From the NCBI GenBank assembly GCA_017304135.1, contig JAFLBB010000021.1, positions 1 through 64,000 of the forward strand: a DNA stretch of 64,000 nt, read 5' to 3'. A model generated the notes under the pieces. That model was not told where the DNA came from, ran no database searches, and worked only from the letters and a program-made list of their open reading frames with translations. The DNA comes from Acidobacteriota bacterium (GTDB taxonomy: Bacteria; Acidobacteriota; Terriglobia; Bryobacterales; Bryobacteraceae). Shown here in pieces: positions 1 to 8,074 of the stretch (its first letter is position 1; each line of letters begins with the position of its first letter). The translations under genes and the position numbers were made by a program.

Positions 1-634
1 CGTCGGAGGCGCCGTGGCGGGATAGCAGGTCCCGCGGCAGGTAGACGCGGTCCTTCTGCCAGTCGATGGAAACATCCTGCCAGAAGTTGGCCAGTTGCAG
101 GGCGGTGCAGGTGGCGTCGCTCAGGCGCTGGCGCTCGGCGTCGCGATAGCCGCAGAGGTAGAGCACGAGCCGGCCGACGGGATTGGCCGAGTAGCGGCAG
201 TAGGCGAACACCTCGTCCCAGTTGGCGTAGCGTGTGACGCGCTGGTCGTGTTCGAAGGCGGTGATGAGATCCAGGAACGGCTCGGCGGGCAGGCGGTGGC
301 GCTCGATGGTGGGTTGCAAGGCGGTGAAGACGGGATGCGTGGCGCTGCCGGCGTAGGCCTCATTCGTGAGTTCGCGCCACCAGGCGAGGAGGCGCAGGGA
401 TTCTTCGGTGGACCCGATTTCGTCGCCCAGATCGTCGGCCCAGCGGCAGAAGGCGTAGACGTTGTAGAAATCCTGGTGGAGGTGTTTGGGGAGCAGAAAG
501 CTGACGACGTGGAAGTTCTCGTAGTGATGCGTGGCCAGCCAGCGCGTGTAGGCGAGCGATTCATCGAGCGGCCAGGAGCGCCGCAGTGAGGCGTCATCGC
601 GGACGAACTGCGCTGGCTCCAGGAAACCGGGCAC
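1..634 (-). CDS. hpnC: Squalene synthase HpnC-type, 3' end outside the window
   Basis: Reading the minus strand from a GTG at 634 gives 211 residues without a stop up to the window edge. The Asp-rich motif DDLGD is at residues 67-71 and the NFWQDVSID motif at 183-191, both typical of the squalene/phytoene synthase fold. In the hopanoid pathway HpnD makes presqualene diphosphate and HpnC turns it into hydroxysqualene; assignment to HpnC rather than HpnD rests on overall resemblance (the RWADDLGDE and NFWQDVSIDWQKDR segments) and on the hopanoid neighbours. The GTG lies 3 nt after the stop codon of the upstream dehydrogenase and has no clear Shine-Dalgarno, so translational coupling is likely. 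It is the seventh visible gene of the hopanoid operon. About 70-80 residues are probably missing beyond position 1. Confidence 0.88.
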   Translation of the reverse strand, partial: MPGFLEPAQFVRDDASLRRSWPLDESLAYTRWLATHHYENFHVVSFLLPKHLHQDFYNVYAFCRWADDLGDEIGSTEESLRLLAWWRELTNEAYAGSATHPVFTALQPTIERHRLPAEPFLDLITAFEHDQRVTRYANWDEVFAYCRYSANPVGRLVLYLCGYRDAERQRLSDATCTALQLANFWQDVSIDWQKDRVYLPRDLLSRHGASD

Positions 635-637
635 GGC

Positions 638-1678
638 TTAGGGGATGATGGCGGTTTTCATGTGCCCGTTGTGGCTCATGAGGTAGCGCATCACTTCAAG
701 CAGGTTGCCGAGGGGTTCGACGCGGTTGACGAAATCGGAGGCGCGGATTTCGCCGCGCGACACCGATTCGAGCGCGCGCTGGATGAGGGCCGGCGTGTGG
801 TGGAAGCTGGCCTTGCAGGTGATTTCCGAGTAGTGGAGCAGCGAGGTTTCCAGCGTCACGCGGCTGTCGTTGGGGCAGCCGCCGAAGAAGTTGACCACGC
901 CGCCGCGGCGGACCATGCGGACCGCCTGTTCCCAGGTTTCCGGAATGCCGACGGCTTCAATGGCGACGTCGGCGCCGTGGCCGCCGGTGAGCTTGCGAAC
1001 CTCATCGATGACGTCGGTGTCGCCGGCGCTGACAATCAGTTCGTCGGCGCCCATACGGGCGGCGCGTTCCACTTGGCTCTGGCGGCGGCCGACGGCGATG
1101 ACGCGGGCGCCGCGCACTTTGGCGAGGCGAACAAACATGAGGCCGATGGGACCGAGGCCGATGACGACGGCATCGTCGCCAGCCTTCAAGCCGCTTTCGT
1201 CGGCGCCTTTCATGACGCACGCCAGCGGCTCAATGAGCGCGGCGTCCTGGTAGGTGACGTGTTCGGGGACGAGGTAGGTGTTGCGTTCGACAATGCGCGC
1301 CGGAATGCGCATGAACTCGGCGTAGGCGCCGTTGTTGAACAGCAGGTCGGAGCAGAGGTTCTGGTTGCCCTTGCGGCAATAGTGGCATTCGCCGCAGGGA
1401 GCGGAATTGGCGGCCACGACCCGGTCACCGGGGCGGAACTTCGTCACTTGTTCGCCCACGGAGACGACGTCGCCGGCCAGTTCATGGCCGAAGAGAGCCG
1501 GCGGGACGATCATGCGGGCATGATAGCCGCGGCGAAATACCTTCACATCGGTTCCGCAGGTTAGGGCGGCCCGTACTCGTACCAACACATCTCCCGCAGT
1601 GATCTGGGGAACGGCCACCTCTTGCACGCGCAAGTCTTCCTTGCCGTACAGCACGGCGGCCATCATCTGAGTCTTCAC
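638..1678 (-). CDS. Zinc-dependent medium-chain dehydrogenase in the hopanoid operon (second)
   Basis: A 346-residue MDR-family alcohol/polyol dehydrogenase. The catalytic zinc ligands are visible as C41 (TCGTD) and the GHE motif at 64-66; the structural zinc cysteines are C95, C98, C101 and C109; the Rossmann motif GLGPIG follows near residue 175. The GTG start directly abuts the TAA of the preceding dehydrogenase (TAAGTG); an ATG four codons inside is an alternative. The nearest general relatives are threonine- and sorbitol-type dehydrogenases, but the substrate cannot be read from the sequence. Its place between hpnG and hpnC suggests a role in oxidising or reducing the hopanoid side chain (inference). 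Confidence 0.85.
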   Translation of the reverse strand: MKTQMMAAVLYGKEDLRVQEVAVPQITAGDVLVRVRAALTCGTDVKVFRRGYHARMIVPPALFGHELAGDVVSVGEQVTKFRPGDRVVAANSAPCGECHYCRKGNQNLCSDLLFNNGAYAEFMRIPARIVERNTYLVPEHVTYQDAALIEPLACVMKGADESGLKAGDDAVVIGLGPIGLMFVRLAKVRGARVIAVGRRQSQVERAARMGADELIVSAGDTDVIDEVRKLTGGHGADVAIEAVGIPETWEQAVRMVRRGGVVNFFGGCPNDSRVTLETSLLHYSEITCKASFHHTPALIQRALESVSRGEIRASDFVNRVEPLGNLLEVMRYLMSHNGHMKTAIIP

Positions 1679-2734
1679 TTAAAAGATCCTCTGTGGCTGA
1701 ACTATAATTTTCAACGATTGCGCGTCAGGATGCAACGCGAGGGCGAATCCCCGTTCAATTTCGTTTAGAGGGAGGCGGTGGGAGATGAGCTCCTTGACGG
1801 GAATTTCCCCACTGAACACGAGGCGGGCCGACTCTGCCTGCTGGTCGACATCGGCGCTGTAGGAGCCGAACAGGGTCCGTTCGCCGACGCAGATGTCGGC
1901 GCCGGACAGATCGAGACGCTCCTGGTGGGAGGTCTGGGCGAAGAGCAGGATGCGCGCGCCGGGGCGGCTGGCGGCGAGAGCTTCGTTGACAAGGCCGGGT
2001 ACGGAGGTGGCCGCGATGACGAAATCGGCGCCCCGTCCGGCGGCGAACCTCTTCATGGACTCCACGACGTTCACTTCGCGTGGATTCCAGGCTTCCTCGG
2101 CGCCGAATTTGCGGCCCAGGGCGAGGCGTTCGGGGATGGTGTCGGTGACAGCCAGCCGCACGCCGCGCAATTTCATGAGCATGGTGAAGAGCAGGCCGAT
2201 GGGGCCTTGGCCCTGGATGAGGACGAAGTCGCCGGGTTGCGGATCGGCGATGGCGACGGCCTTCACACACGTGTTGAGCGGTTCGATGAAACTGGCCTCG
2301 TCAAACGAGACGTGATCGGGCAGGGCGACCACGCCGCGGCGGGCGATCCAATCCATCACGCGGACAAATTGGCTGAAGCCGCCGCCGGCGGGTTCAAAGC
2401 CGGCCGTGACGCCCACCTTTTTGTAGACAGGGCATTGGGCATAGAGTTTGCGGGCGCAGTAAAAGCAGTCGCCGCAGGGGATGTGATGGAAGACGGCGGC
2501 GCGCTGGCCGGGGCGGAATTGGTTGACGCCTTCGCCTGCGGCGACGATGACGCCGGCCGTCTCATGGCCGAAGATGCGCGGCGGGGGCAGCAGGTTGTAT
2601 TCGATCTTTTTCAGATCGGTGTGGCAGATGCCGCAGGACTCAACGCGAATGAGCAGTTCGCCGGGGCCGATCGGGGGAACGGGGATGTCGTCGACGGCAA
2701 TGCGGCTGTCTCCACGATAGACGGCGGCTTTCAT
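1679..2734 (-). CDS. Zinc-dependent medium-chain dehydrogenase in the hopanoid operon (first)
   Basis: A 351-residue MDR dehydrogenase when started at the ATG of MKAAVYRG, the usual N-terminus of the family. The catalytic site shows C37 in CGICHTD and GHE at 56-58; the structural zinc site is C87, C90, C93 and C101; the Rossmann motif is GQGPIG. An in-frame TTG at 2773 preceded by a purine-rich GGGGGA would add 13 residues and overlap hpnG by 23 nt; I prefer the ATG because the extra residues have no family counterpart, though the upstream start is not excluded. It is a paralogue-like neighbour of the next gene, yet the two differ enough to suggest different substrates. Function in hopanoid tailoring is inferred from context only. 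Confidence 0.83.
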   Translation of the reverse strand: MKAAVYRGDSRIAVDDIPVPPIGPGELLIRVESCGICHTDLKKIEYNLLPPPRIFGHETAGVIVAAGEGVNQFRPGQRAAVFHHIPCGDCFYCARKLYAQCPVYKKVGVTAGFEPAGGGFSQFVRVMDWIARRGVVALPDHVSFDEASFIEPLNTCVKAVAIADPQPGDFVLIQGQGPIGLLFTMLMKLRGVRLAVTDTIPERLALGRKFGAEEAWNPREVNVVESMKRFAAGRGADFVIAATSVPGLVNEALAASRPGARILLFAQTSHQERLDLSGADICVGERTLFGSYSADVDQQAESARLVFSGEIPVKELISHRLPLNEIERGFALALHPDAQSLKIIVQPQRIF

Positions 2735-2750
2735 CGAATGTGGGATGGTC

Positions 2751-3422
2751 TCATTCGAAGCGTGTGCTGGCAAGAAAGTCCCCCAATCTATCGGATGCTC
2801 TGGCGGAATTGACGGCGAGGCGTTTCAGGGCGGGCAGGCCCGACCACGGGCGCACGAGTGCGAGCCGGACGACGCTGGATGCGCGGATACGGCCCTCGTG
2901 GTCGCGGGCGCGGTTGAGGTCGAGGCCGAGGTCTTCGCCGGCCTCGTCGCTGACGGCGCGGATGATGCGGAACGGGATGTTGTGTTCGGCGGCGAAGTGG
3001 GCCAGGGCGTGCGATTCCATGTCGATGGCGGCGGCTTTGGTTTGGGCAAAGGCGCGGCGCTTGTCGTCGGCGGAGGTGACCACCTGATCGACGCCGAGGA
3101 TTTCACCGGGCTGCCCGCCGGCGAGCGAGCAGGCGACGATGTCGCCGATACGGAGGTGGGGGGCCAGCGCCCCGCAGTACCCGGCGCTTACGATCAGCGC
3201 GGGGCGCGTGCAGGCCAGCGCGGCTTCGGCGGCGCGCAGGGCGAGCCTGGAACCGGCGCCGTTGGCCACCAGCAGAAAACGTGTGCCGCCGAGGGTGCCT
3301 TCGGCGGCATAGTCGACGTCCCAATCGAGTTCCCGCACAGGAGAGAGACGGCGCGCGAAGCCGGAGAATTCGCGCCGGTCCGAGGCGACCATGAGAATCG
3401 TGTTGTCGGCGGGAAAACTCAT
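2751..3422 (-). CDS. hpnG: Hopanoid-associated phosphorylase / adenosylhopane nucleosidase HpnG
   Basis: A 223-residue protein with the purine-nucleoside-phosphorylase fold. Visible family segments are VSAGYCGALAP, the IDMESHALAHFA stretch with the ligand-binding Met-Glu pair, and RAVSDEAGEDL. HpnG is known to remove adenine from adenosylhopane, leading to ribosylhopane. The ATG at 3422 follows the hpnA stop with one base between them (TGACATG). A longer open frame upstream overlaps hpnA and is not coding. Neighbours hpnA and the cyclase support the call. Confidence 0.88.
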   Translation of the reverse strand: MSFPADNTILMVASDRREFSGFARRLSPVRELDWDVDYAAEGTLGGTRFLLVANGAGSRLALRAAEAALACTRPALIVSAGYCGALAPHLRIGDIVACSLAGGQPGEILGVDQVVTSADDKRRAFAQTKAAAIDMESHALAHFAAEHNIPFRIIRAVSDEAGEDLGLDLNRARDHEGRIRASSVVRLALVRPWSGLPALKRLAVNSARASDRLGDFLASTRFE

Positions 3423-3423
3423 G

Positions 3424-4398
3424 TCAGCAATATCCGTTCTCCCGAAACCAGGTGACCGCGCGGGCCAGTGCGTCGCCGACCGGTTGCGGTGCAAAGCCAA
3501 GCTCGCGCCGGGCCTTGTCGCAGGATACCCACATTTTCTTGCGCGCCATGCGGACGCCCTCCAGCGGGGCGCGCGGCGCGCGGCCGGTGAGCGAGGCCCA
3601 GCCGGTGCTGATGAGGCCGATGGCGTAGGCGGCGGGGTAGGGAATGCGGATGGCCGGGGCGCGGCGGCCGCAGATGAGGGCGAGGCGTTCGAGGATCTCA
3701 CGCAGCGTAAGATTCTCCGAGCCGAGGATGTAGCGCTGGCCGGGGGCGCCGCGTTCGGCGGCCAGCAGGTGGCCGGCGGCGCAGTCGCGCACATCGACAA
3801 GGTTGAGGCCGGTATCGACGAAGGCGGGCATGTCGCCGCGCAGGAAGTCGAGAATGATTTTACCGGTAGGCGTTGGCTTGACGTCATGATCGCCAATAGG
3901 CGCGGTGGGGTTGACGATGACCACGGGACGGCCGCGCTTCGCCTCACCCAGCGCGACTTCTTCGGCGAGGAACTTGGAGCGCTTGTAGTGGCCGGTCATC
4001 TCGTCGAGCGTTACGGGCGTGGACTCATCGCCGAGGGCACCCTGCGGCAGGCCGATGCAGCCGACCGTGGAGGTATAAACGAAGCGCTCGACGCCGGCTT
4101 CCCAGGCGGCCCGCATCAGGTTGCGCGTGCCGTCGACGTTGGAGGCGTAGAGATCACCAGGGTTGCGTGACCAGAGGCGGTAGTCGGCGGCGGCGTGGAA
4201 GACGGCGTCGCAACCGGCCACGGCCGCACGGAGCGAGCCGGCGTCGCGCAAATCGCCGCGTAGCACTTCGCCGCGCAGTCCCTCCACGGTGCTGCCGGGG
4301 CGCAGCAGGAGGCGCGTGGCCTGACCGCGTTCCTCCAGCGCACTGGCGATGTGCCAGCCGAGAAACCCAGAGGCGCCCGTAATCAGGGTGAGTGCCAT
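3424..4398 (-). CDS. hpnA: Hopanoid-associated sugar epimerase HpnA
   Basis: A 324-residue extended SDR protein. The NAD-binding GASGFLG sits at residues 8-14 and the catalytic Tyr-x3-Lys is the HYKRSK segment near residue 140. It resembles the NAD-dependent epimerase/dehydratase known as HpnA, which commonly travels with squalene-hopene cyclase; its exact reaction is not settled in the literature I know. Translation starts 9 nt after the cyclase stop and ends one base before hpnG, so it is part of the same transcript. Confidence 0.88.
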   Translation of the reverse strand: MALTLITGASGFLGWHIASALEERGQATRLLLRPGSTVEGLRGEVLRGDLRDAGSLRAAVAGCDAVFHAAADYRLWSRNPGDLYASNVDGTRNLMRAAWEAGVERFVYTSTVGCIGLPQGALGDESTPVTLDEMTGHYKRSKFLAEEVALGEAKRGRPVVIVNPTAPIGDHDVKPTPTGKIILDFLRGDMPAFVDTGLNLVDVRDCAAGHLLAAERGAPGQRYILGSENLTLREILERLALICGRRAPAIRIPYPAAYAIGLISTGWASLTGRAPRAPLEGVRMARKKMWVSCDKARRELGFAPQPVGDALARAVTWFRENGYC

Positions 4399-4407
4399 GA
4401 TGCGTGG

Positions 4408-6336
4408 CTACCGCCGTGCACCCAGCCGCAGCTTGCGATAGGTGGAGAGGGCAAGCAGCGGGAACGAGTCGCGATAGAGGTGGTACTGCAGGTAAAAAAC
4501 ACGCGGGAAGCCCGTGCCTGTGGCGAGTTCCTCGCGCCAGCGCCCCTCGGCTCCCTGTGTGTCGATGAGGAACTCGATGCCGCTCTGGACGCTGAGGCTG
4601 TTCGTATCGCCGCCGGCGATGAGGCCAAGCACGGCCCAGGCGGTTTGCGAGGCCGTGCTGGGGGCGGGCACGAAAGCCTTCTGATCGTAGCTGGCGCAGC
4701 TTTCGCCCCAGCCGCCGTCGGCGTTCTGATTGGAGCGCAGCCATTCGCCGGCGCGCAGGATGGCCGCTTCGCGGTCACTTACCCCGGCGGCCTGAAGGCC
4801 GCGCAGGGCAAGGAAGGTGCCGTAGACATAATTGACGCCCCAACGGCCATGCCAACTGCCATCGTTCTCCTGCGTCCGAAGCAGATACCCGGCGCCGCGT
4901 TGGATGGCGGGGGCATCGGGCTCGACGCCGCAGGCAACGAGCGCTTCCATCACGCGTCCGGTGATGTCCGGGCAGGTGGGGTCGAGCATGGCGTTGTGGT
5001 CGGCGAAGGGGACCGCGCTCAGCATGTCCCAATTGTTGTCCACGTCGAAGGCAGCCCAGCCACCGTCCTTGGATTGCATGGCGAGCAGCCAGTTGGTGGC
5101 GCGCTCCATCACCTTGCGCTGATGATCGCCCCGGGCGCTCTTGACCTGGCTGAGGGCAAGCAGCACCATGGCGGTGTCGTCGATATCGGGATAGAACTCG
5201 TTAGCGAACTCGAAATACCAGCCGGAGGGCTCGACATTGGGGCGCTTGACGCTCCAATCGCCCTTGCGGCGGACCTCCTTGGTGAGCAGCCACGAGGCGG
5301 CATGTTCGAGCACGGCCGGCGAGCCCATGCCGCTCTCGCCCATGGCATGGGTGAGGATGGCGGTGTCCCACACAGGGGAAAAACAGGGCTGAAAAAAGAA
5401 GCCGCGCTCGTCATCCACCATGAGGGCTTCGAACTGTTGAAGGGCTTCCTGGCGGTCAGGATGATCGGCCGCGTAACCGAGGACATCGAAGGCCATGATG
5501 GCGTACATCATGGGCGGGTAGATGGCGCCGAGGCCGCCGGAGTAGCGCGTGCGCTCGACCATCCATTGCTCGCAGCGGCGGATGGCCTTGCGGCGGATGG
5601 CCGTGGGACCGAAGCGCTCCCACACTTTCAGGGCGGCGTCGACGGTGAGAAAAAAGTTGTGCCAGCTGAAGAAACCCTCGCCGTTGAGGAAGCGCGGCGG
5701 GGCGCCTGGTCCCCACAGCTCCTTGAGGTCGAAGCCGGCGGGGACTGGGCGGTTGGGGTTGGCGGCATGAACGATGGCCAGCGGCACGACGATGGCGCGC
5801 GACCAGGAGGACATCTCGTAGAGGAAGTTGCCAAACAGGATCAGCTCCGGCGGCACGCTGGGCGTGTACTGGCGCGGGTAGAGGCCGAACAGGCTGAGGT
5901 TGAGCTTAACGTAGCTATTGGCCTTCTGCAGGCCGCCGCGTTCTAGAATGCGTTGGCGGGCCTGGGCCAGACGAGGGTCGTCCACGGGGATGCCGGAGAG
6001 CTTGAGGGCGAAGTAGGCTTTGACGGTGGCGCTGATGTCAGTGGGGCCGCCGTGGTAGATGTTGAAGCCGCCGTCGGGCAACTGGCGTTGGAGGATGGAG
6101 GCGATGGCGCGGTCAACCTGCTGGCGGTTGGGAGGGGTCCATGCGCCGTTGACCGGAGGGTGGAGCCAGAGTTGGAGGAGGATGTAGTCGGACTCAAGGG
6201 TGCTATCCGCGGTGAGGTCGCCCCACCAGTAGCCGTCGGTGTGCTGGGCGGCGGAAAGCGAGACCACGGCTTTGCGAATCGCCTGCTCACAATTTGTGTC
6301 GAGCGAGTGCGCGAGTTGGATGCCGGTACTACTCAT
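4408..6336 (-). CDS. shc: Squalene-hopene cyclase
   Basis: A 642-residue class II triterpene cyclase, close to the usual 630-690. The catalytic DIDDTA motif is at residues 384-389 and supplies the proton for cyclisation of squalene to hopene/hopanol. Several QW-type repeats are visible (QHTDGYWWGD, QLPDGGFNIY, QSKDGGWAAF, QENDGSWHG, QNADGGWGE). The enzyme is a monotopic membrane protein in known members. The ATG overlaps the ispH stop (ATGA, 6333-6336), so the two are translationally coupled and isoprenoid supply is tied to cyclisation. Confidence 0.96.
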   Translation of the reverse strand: MSSTGIQLAHSLDTNCEQAIRKAVVSLSAAQHTDGYWWGDLTADSTLESDYILLQLWLHPPVNGAWTPPNRQQVDRAIASILQRQLPDGGFNIYHGGPTDISATVKAYFALKLSGIPVDDPRLAQARQRILERGGLQKANSYVKLNLSLFGLYPRQYTPSVPPELILFGNFLYEMSSWSRAIVVPLAIVHAANPNRPVPAGFDLKELWGPGAPPRFLNGEGFFSWHNFFLTVDAALKVWERFGPTAIRRKAIRRCEQWMVERTRYSGGLGAIYPPMMYAIMAFDVLGYAADHPDRQEALQQFEALMVDDERGFFFQPCFSPVWDTAILTHAMGESGMGSPAVLEHAASWLLTKEVRRKGDWSVKRPNVEPSGWYFEFANEFYPDIDDTAMVLLALSQVKSARGDHQRKVMERATNWLLAMQSKDGGWAAFDVDNNWDMLSAVPFADHNAMLDPTCPDITGRVMEALVACGVEPDAPAIQRGAGYLLRTQENDGSWHGRWGVNYVYGTFLALRGLQAAGVSDREAAILRAGEWLRSNQNADGGWGESCASYDQKAFVPAPSTASQTAWAVLGLIAGGDTNSLSVQSGIEFLIDTQGAEGRWREELATGTGFPRVFYLQYHLYRDSFPLLALSTYRKLRLGARR

Positions 6337-7328
6337 ACAGTGATCGTCGTCAACCTCTGCGAGGCCAATTGCAACTCCGCGGGCAACGAGAACCGCACGT
6401 CCTCATCCTTGATCTCCACTTCCTCCACTGTGGCAAAACCGAAGCGCGACTGGAGGGCGCTGATCAGGCCCTGGACCAGGTTTTCCGGCGCCGAAGCTCC
6501 GGCGGTGACGCCCACGGTGGACGCCGAGGCGAACCACTCGGGCTTGAGATCCCGATCATCGTCGACGAGATAGGCCGGCACGCCCGTGTTCACGCACACC
6601 TCGACCATACGCCGGGAATTGGAGCTGTTCTGCGAACCGACGACCAGGAGCAGGTCGATGCGCGGGGCCACGGCCTTCACGGCCAACTGGCGGTTTTCCG
6701 TGGCGTAGCAGATGTCCTGAGCCGGCGGCCCGTGCATTTTGGGGAAGCGCTGCTTGAGCACCGCGACGATGCCCGTGGTTTCGTCCAGGCTGAGGGTGGT
6801 CTGCGTGAGATAGACGATGCGGTCCGGGTTGGGAACCTCGACCGTCGCCGCCTCGGCTTCGTCACTGACGACGATGGTCGCCGCCGGCGCTTCACCCATC
6901 GTGCCGATCACTTCATCGTGATCGCGGTGGCCGATGAGCAGAATGGTGTAGCCGTCGCGGGCGAACTTGAGCGCCTCCAGGTGGACCTTGGTCACCAGCG
7001 GGCAGGTGGCGTCGATGACGTTCAGCTTGCGAGCGGCGGCCTCGCCGCGCACCTCCGGCGAGACGCCATGGGCGCTGAAGATGACGCGCGATCCGGCCGG
7101 CGCTTCCGGCAATTCGTCAATGAAGATGGCGCCCATGGCGCGCAATTCCTCGACGACGTGGCGGTTGTGGACGATCTCCCTGCGCACGTAGATCGGTGCG
7201 CCATAGAGGCCCAGTGCAATCTTGACCACATCGATCGCCCGCACGACTCCGGCGCAAAAACCGCGAGGAGTGAGAAGCAGGATCTGTTTGGAGTGGCCAC
7301 CACTTGTCCCAGCGGAAGCTACAGGCAT
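6333..7328 (-). CDS. ispH: 4-hydroxy-3-methylbut-2-enyl diphosphate reductase
   Basis: A 331-residue IspH/LytB protein. The three [4Fe-4S] ligands are C25 (GFCAG), C109 (ATCPL) and C207 (ICYATENRQ), and the SQNSSNS substrate loop follows. It performs the last step of the MEP pathway, giving IPP and DMAPP. Being first in the operon, it feeds precursors to the squalene and hopene steps below. There is no Shine-Dalgarno before the ATG, but an extended -10 lies 14 nt upstream. About 14 extra residues at the N-terminus precede the conserved core. Confidence 0.96.
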   Translation of the reverse strand: MPVASAGTSGGHSKQILLLTPRGFCAGVVRAIDVVKIALGLYGAPIYVRREIVHNRHVVEELRAMGAIFIDELPEAPAGSRVIFSAHGVSPEVRGEAAARKLNVIDATCPLVTKVHLEALKFARDGYTILLIGHRDHDEVIGTMGEAPAATIVVSDEAEAATVEVPNPDRIVYLTQTTLSLDETTGIVAVLKQRFPKMHGPPAQDICYATENRQLAVKAVAPRIDLLLVVGSQNSSNSRRMVEVCVNTGVPAYLVDDDRDLKPEWFASASTVGVTAGASAPENLVQGLISALQSRFGFATVEEVEIKDEDVRFSLPAELQLASQRLTTITV

Positions 7329-7342
7329 AGTGTGTATACCCG

Positions 7343-7351
7343 ATTATAGCA
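7343..7351 (-). promoter_or_regulatory. Extended -10 promoter of the hopanoid operon
   Basis: On the minus strand the sequence TGCTATAAT is a perfect consensus -10 with the TG extension. No good -35 stands at the normal distance (TTGCAA is present but 22 nt away), which fits an extended -10 promoter. The predicted start of transcription lies about 8 nt before the ispH ATG, so the leader would be very short. Confidence 0.6.
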
Positions 7352-7405
7352 GCCGGGTCCCGATCAGCCCTTGCAACGAGCAATGCTGGGAGCGAGCAAC
7401 GGAGG

Positions 7406-8050
7406 CTATTGGGCGAGGGAAAAATCGAGGTAGGGCTTGAGGAGGGTTTCCAGCCCGGCGGGCGTCCGCGTTGCCGGCGGAACCTCCTTCGCACCGGGGT
7501 AGCGGATATTGAAACGCGAACCGGAGGTGCGGCGGCGGATCTGCTCCGGGCTCAGCGCCGTGGCGTCGCCGGCAGCTGCGCGCTCCTTCATGCGCTGTTC
7601 CTGCTCCAGGCGCTCCTCGCGAAGACGCCGCAGGCGCGTATCGATGTAGCGGCGTTGCGAGGGCGAGGCCGAGCGGCGCTCGCGTTCGAGGCGGCTTTCC
7701 TCACTGGACTTCTTCACGGCGCTGTTGGAGGTGGTCATGCGGTCCTTGAACGAACCGAAGCCGCCGCCGTTGAGGTGAAACTCGATGTGGTCCTTCCGCA
7801 CATGAACCGCGGTCACCTTCACGCGGGCGTTTTTTTTGATCCCGATGCCGAAGCGGCGGATGTCCTCGGCGACCTGGAAGTCGTTGGTGAGCGAATCCTC
7901 ACCGGGGTTGAGGTCGATGCCGTTGCTGTCGCCAGGCATGTCGAGCTTGGCGATGACGGTGCGGCCGACGAAGTGTTCGCGCAGCAGTTCCTCGGTTTGC
8001 GCCCACAGCGGGGCGAGGATCAGGAGTAAGAGCAGCCCAACGCGAGTCAT
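7406..8050 (-). CDS. Secreted protein of unknown function, Arg/Glu-rich centre
   Basis: A 214-residue product starting at the ATG at 8050; longer in-frame extensions upstream overlap the divergent gene and look non-coding. The first 18 residues (MTRVGLLLLLILAPLWAQ) form a signal peptide. A beta-rich part follows (GRTVIAKLDMPGD, then KVTAVHVRKDHIEFHLNGGGFG), then a charged segment of about 50 residues rich in Arg and Glu that is likely helical or coiled coil. I do not recognise the family. It is transcribed divergently from the SUMF1-like gene from overlapping -10 boxes. Confidence 0.7.
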   Translation of the reverse strand: MTRVGLLLLLILAPLWAQTEELLREHFVGRTVIAKLDMPGDSNGIDLNPGEDSLTNDFQVAEDIRRFGIGIKKNARVKVTAVHVRKDHIEFHLNGGGFGSFKDRMTTSNSAVKKSSEESRLERERRSASPSQRRYIDTRLRRLREERLEQEQRMKERAAAGDATALSPEQIRRRTSGSRFNIRYPGAKEVPPATRTPAGLETLLKPYLDFSLAQ

Positions 8051-8056
8051 GGCGGC

Positions 8057-8063
8057 TAGGATA
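8057..8063. promoter_or_regulatory. Overlapping divergent -10 boxes
   Basis: The heptamer TAGGATA reads as TAGGAT on the plus strand and TATCCT on the minus strand. Each is a plausible -10 for the gene it faces, 12 nt before the plus-strand ATG at 8075 and 7 nt before the minus-strand ATG at 8050. No convincing -35 is seen on either side. Confidence 0.35.
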
Positions 8064-8074
8064 TCATCGGCGCC

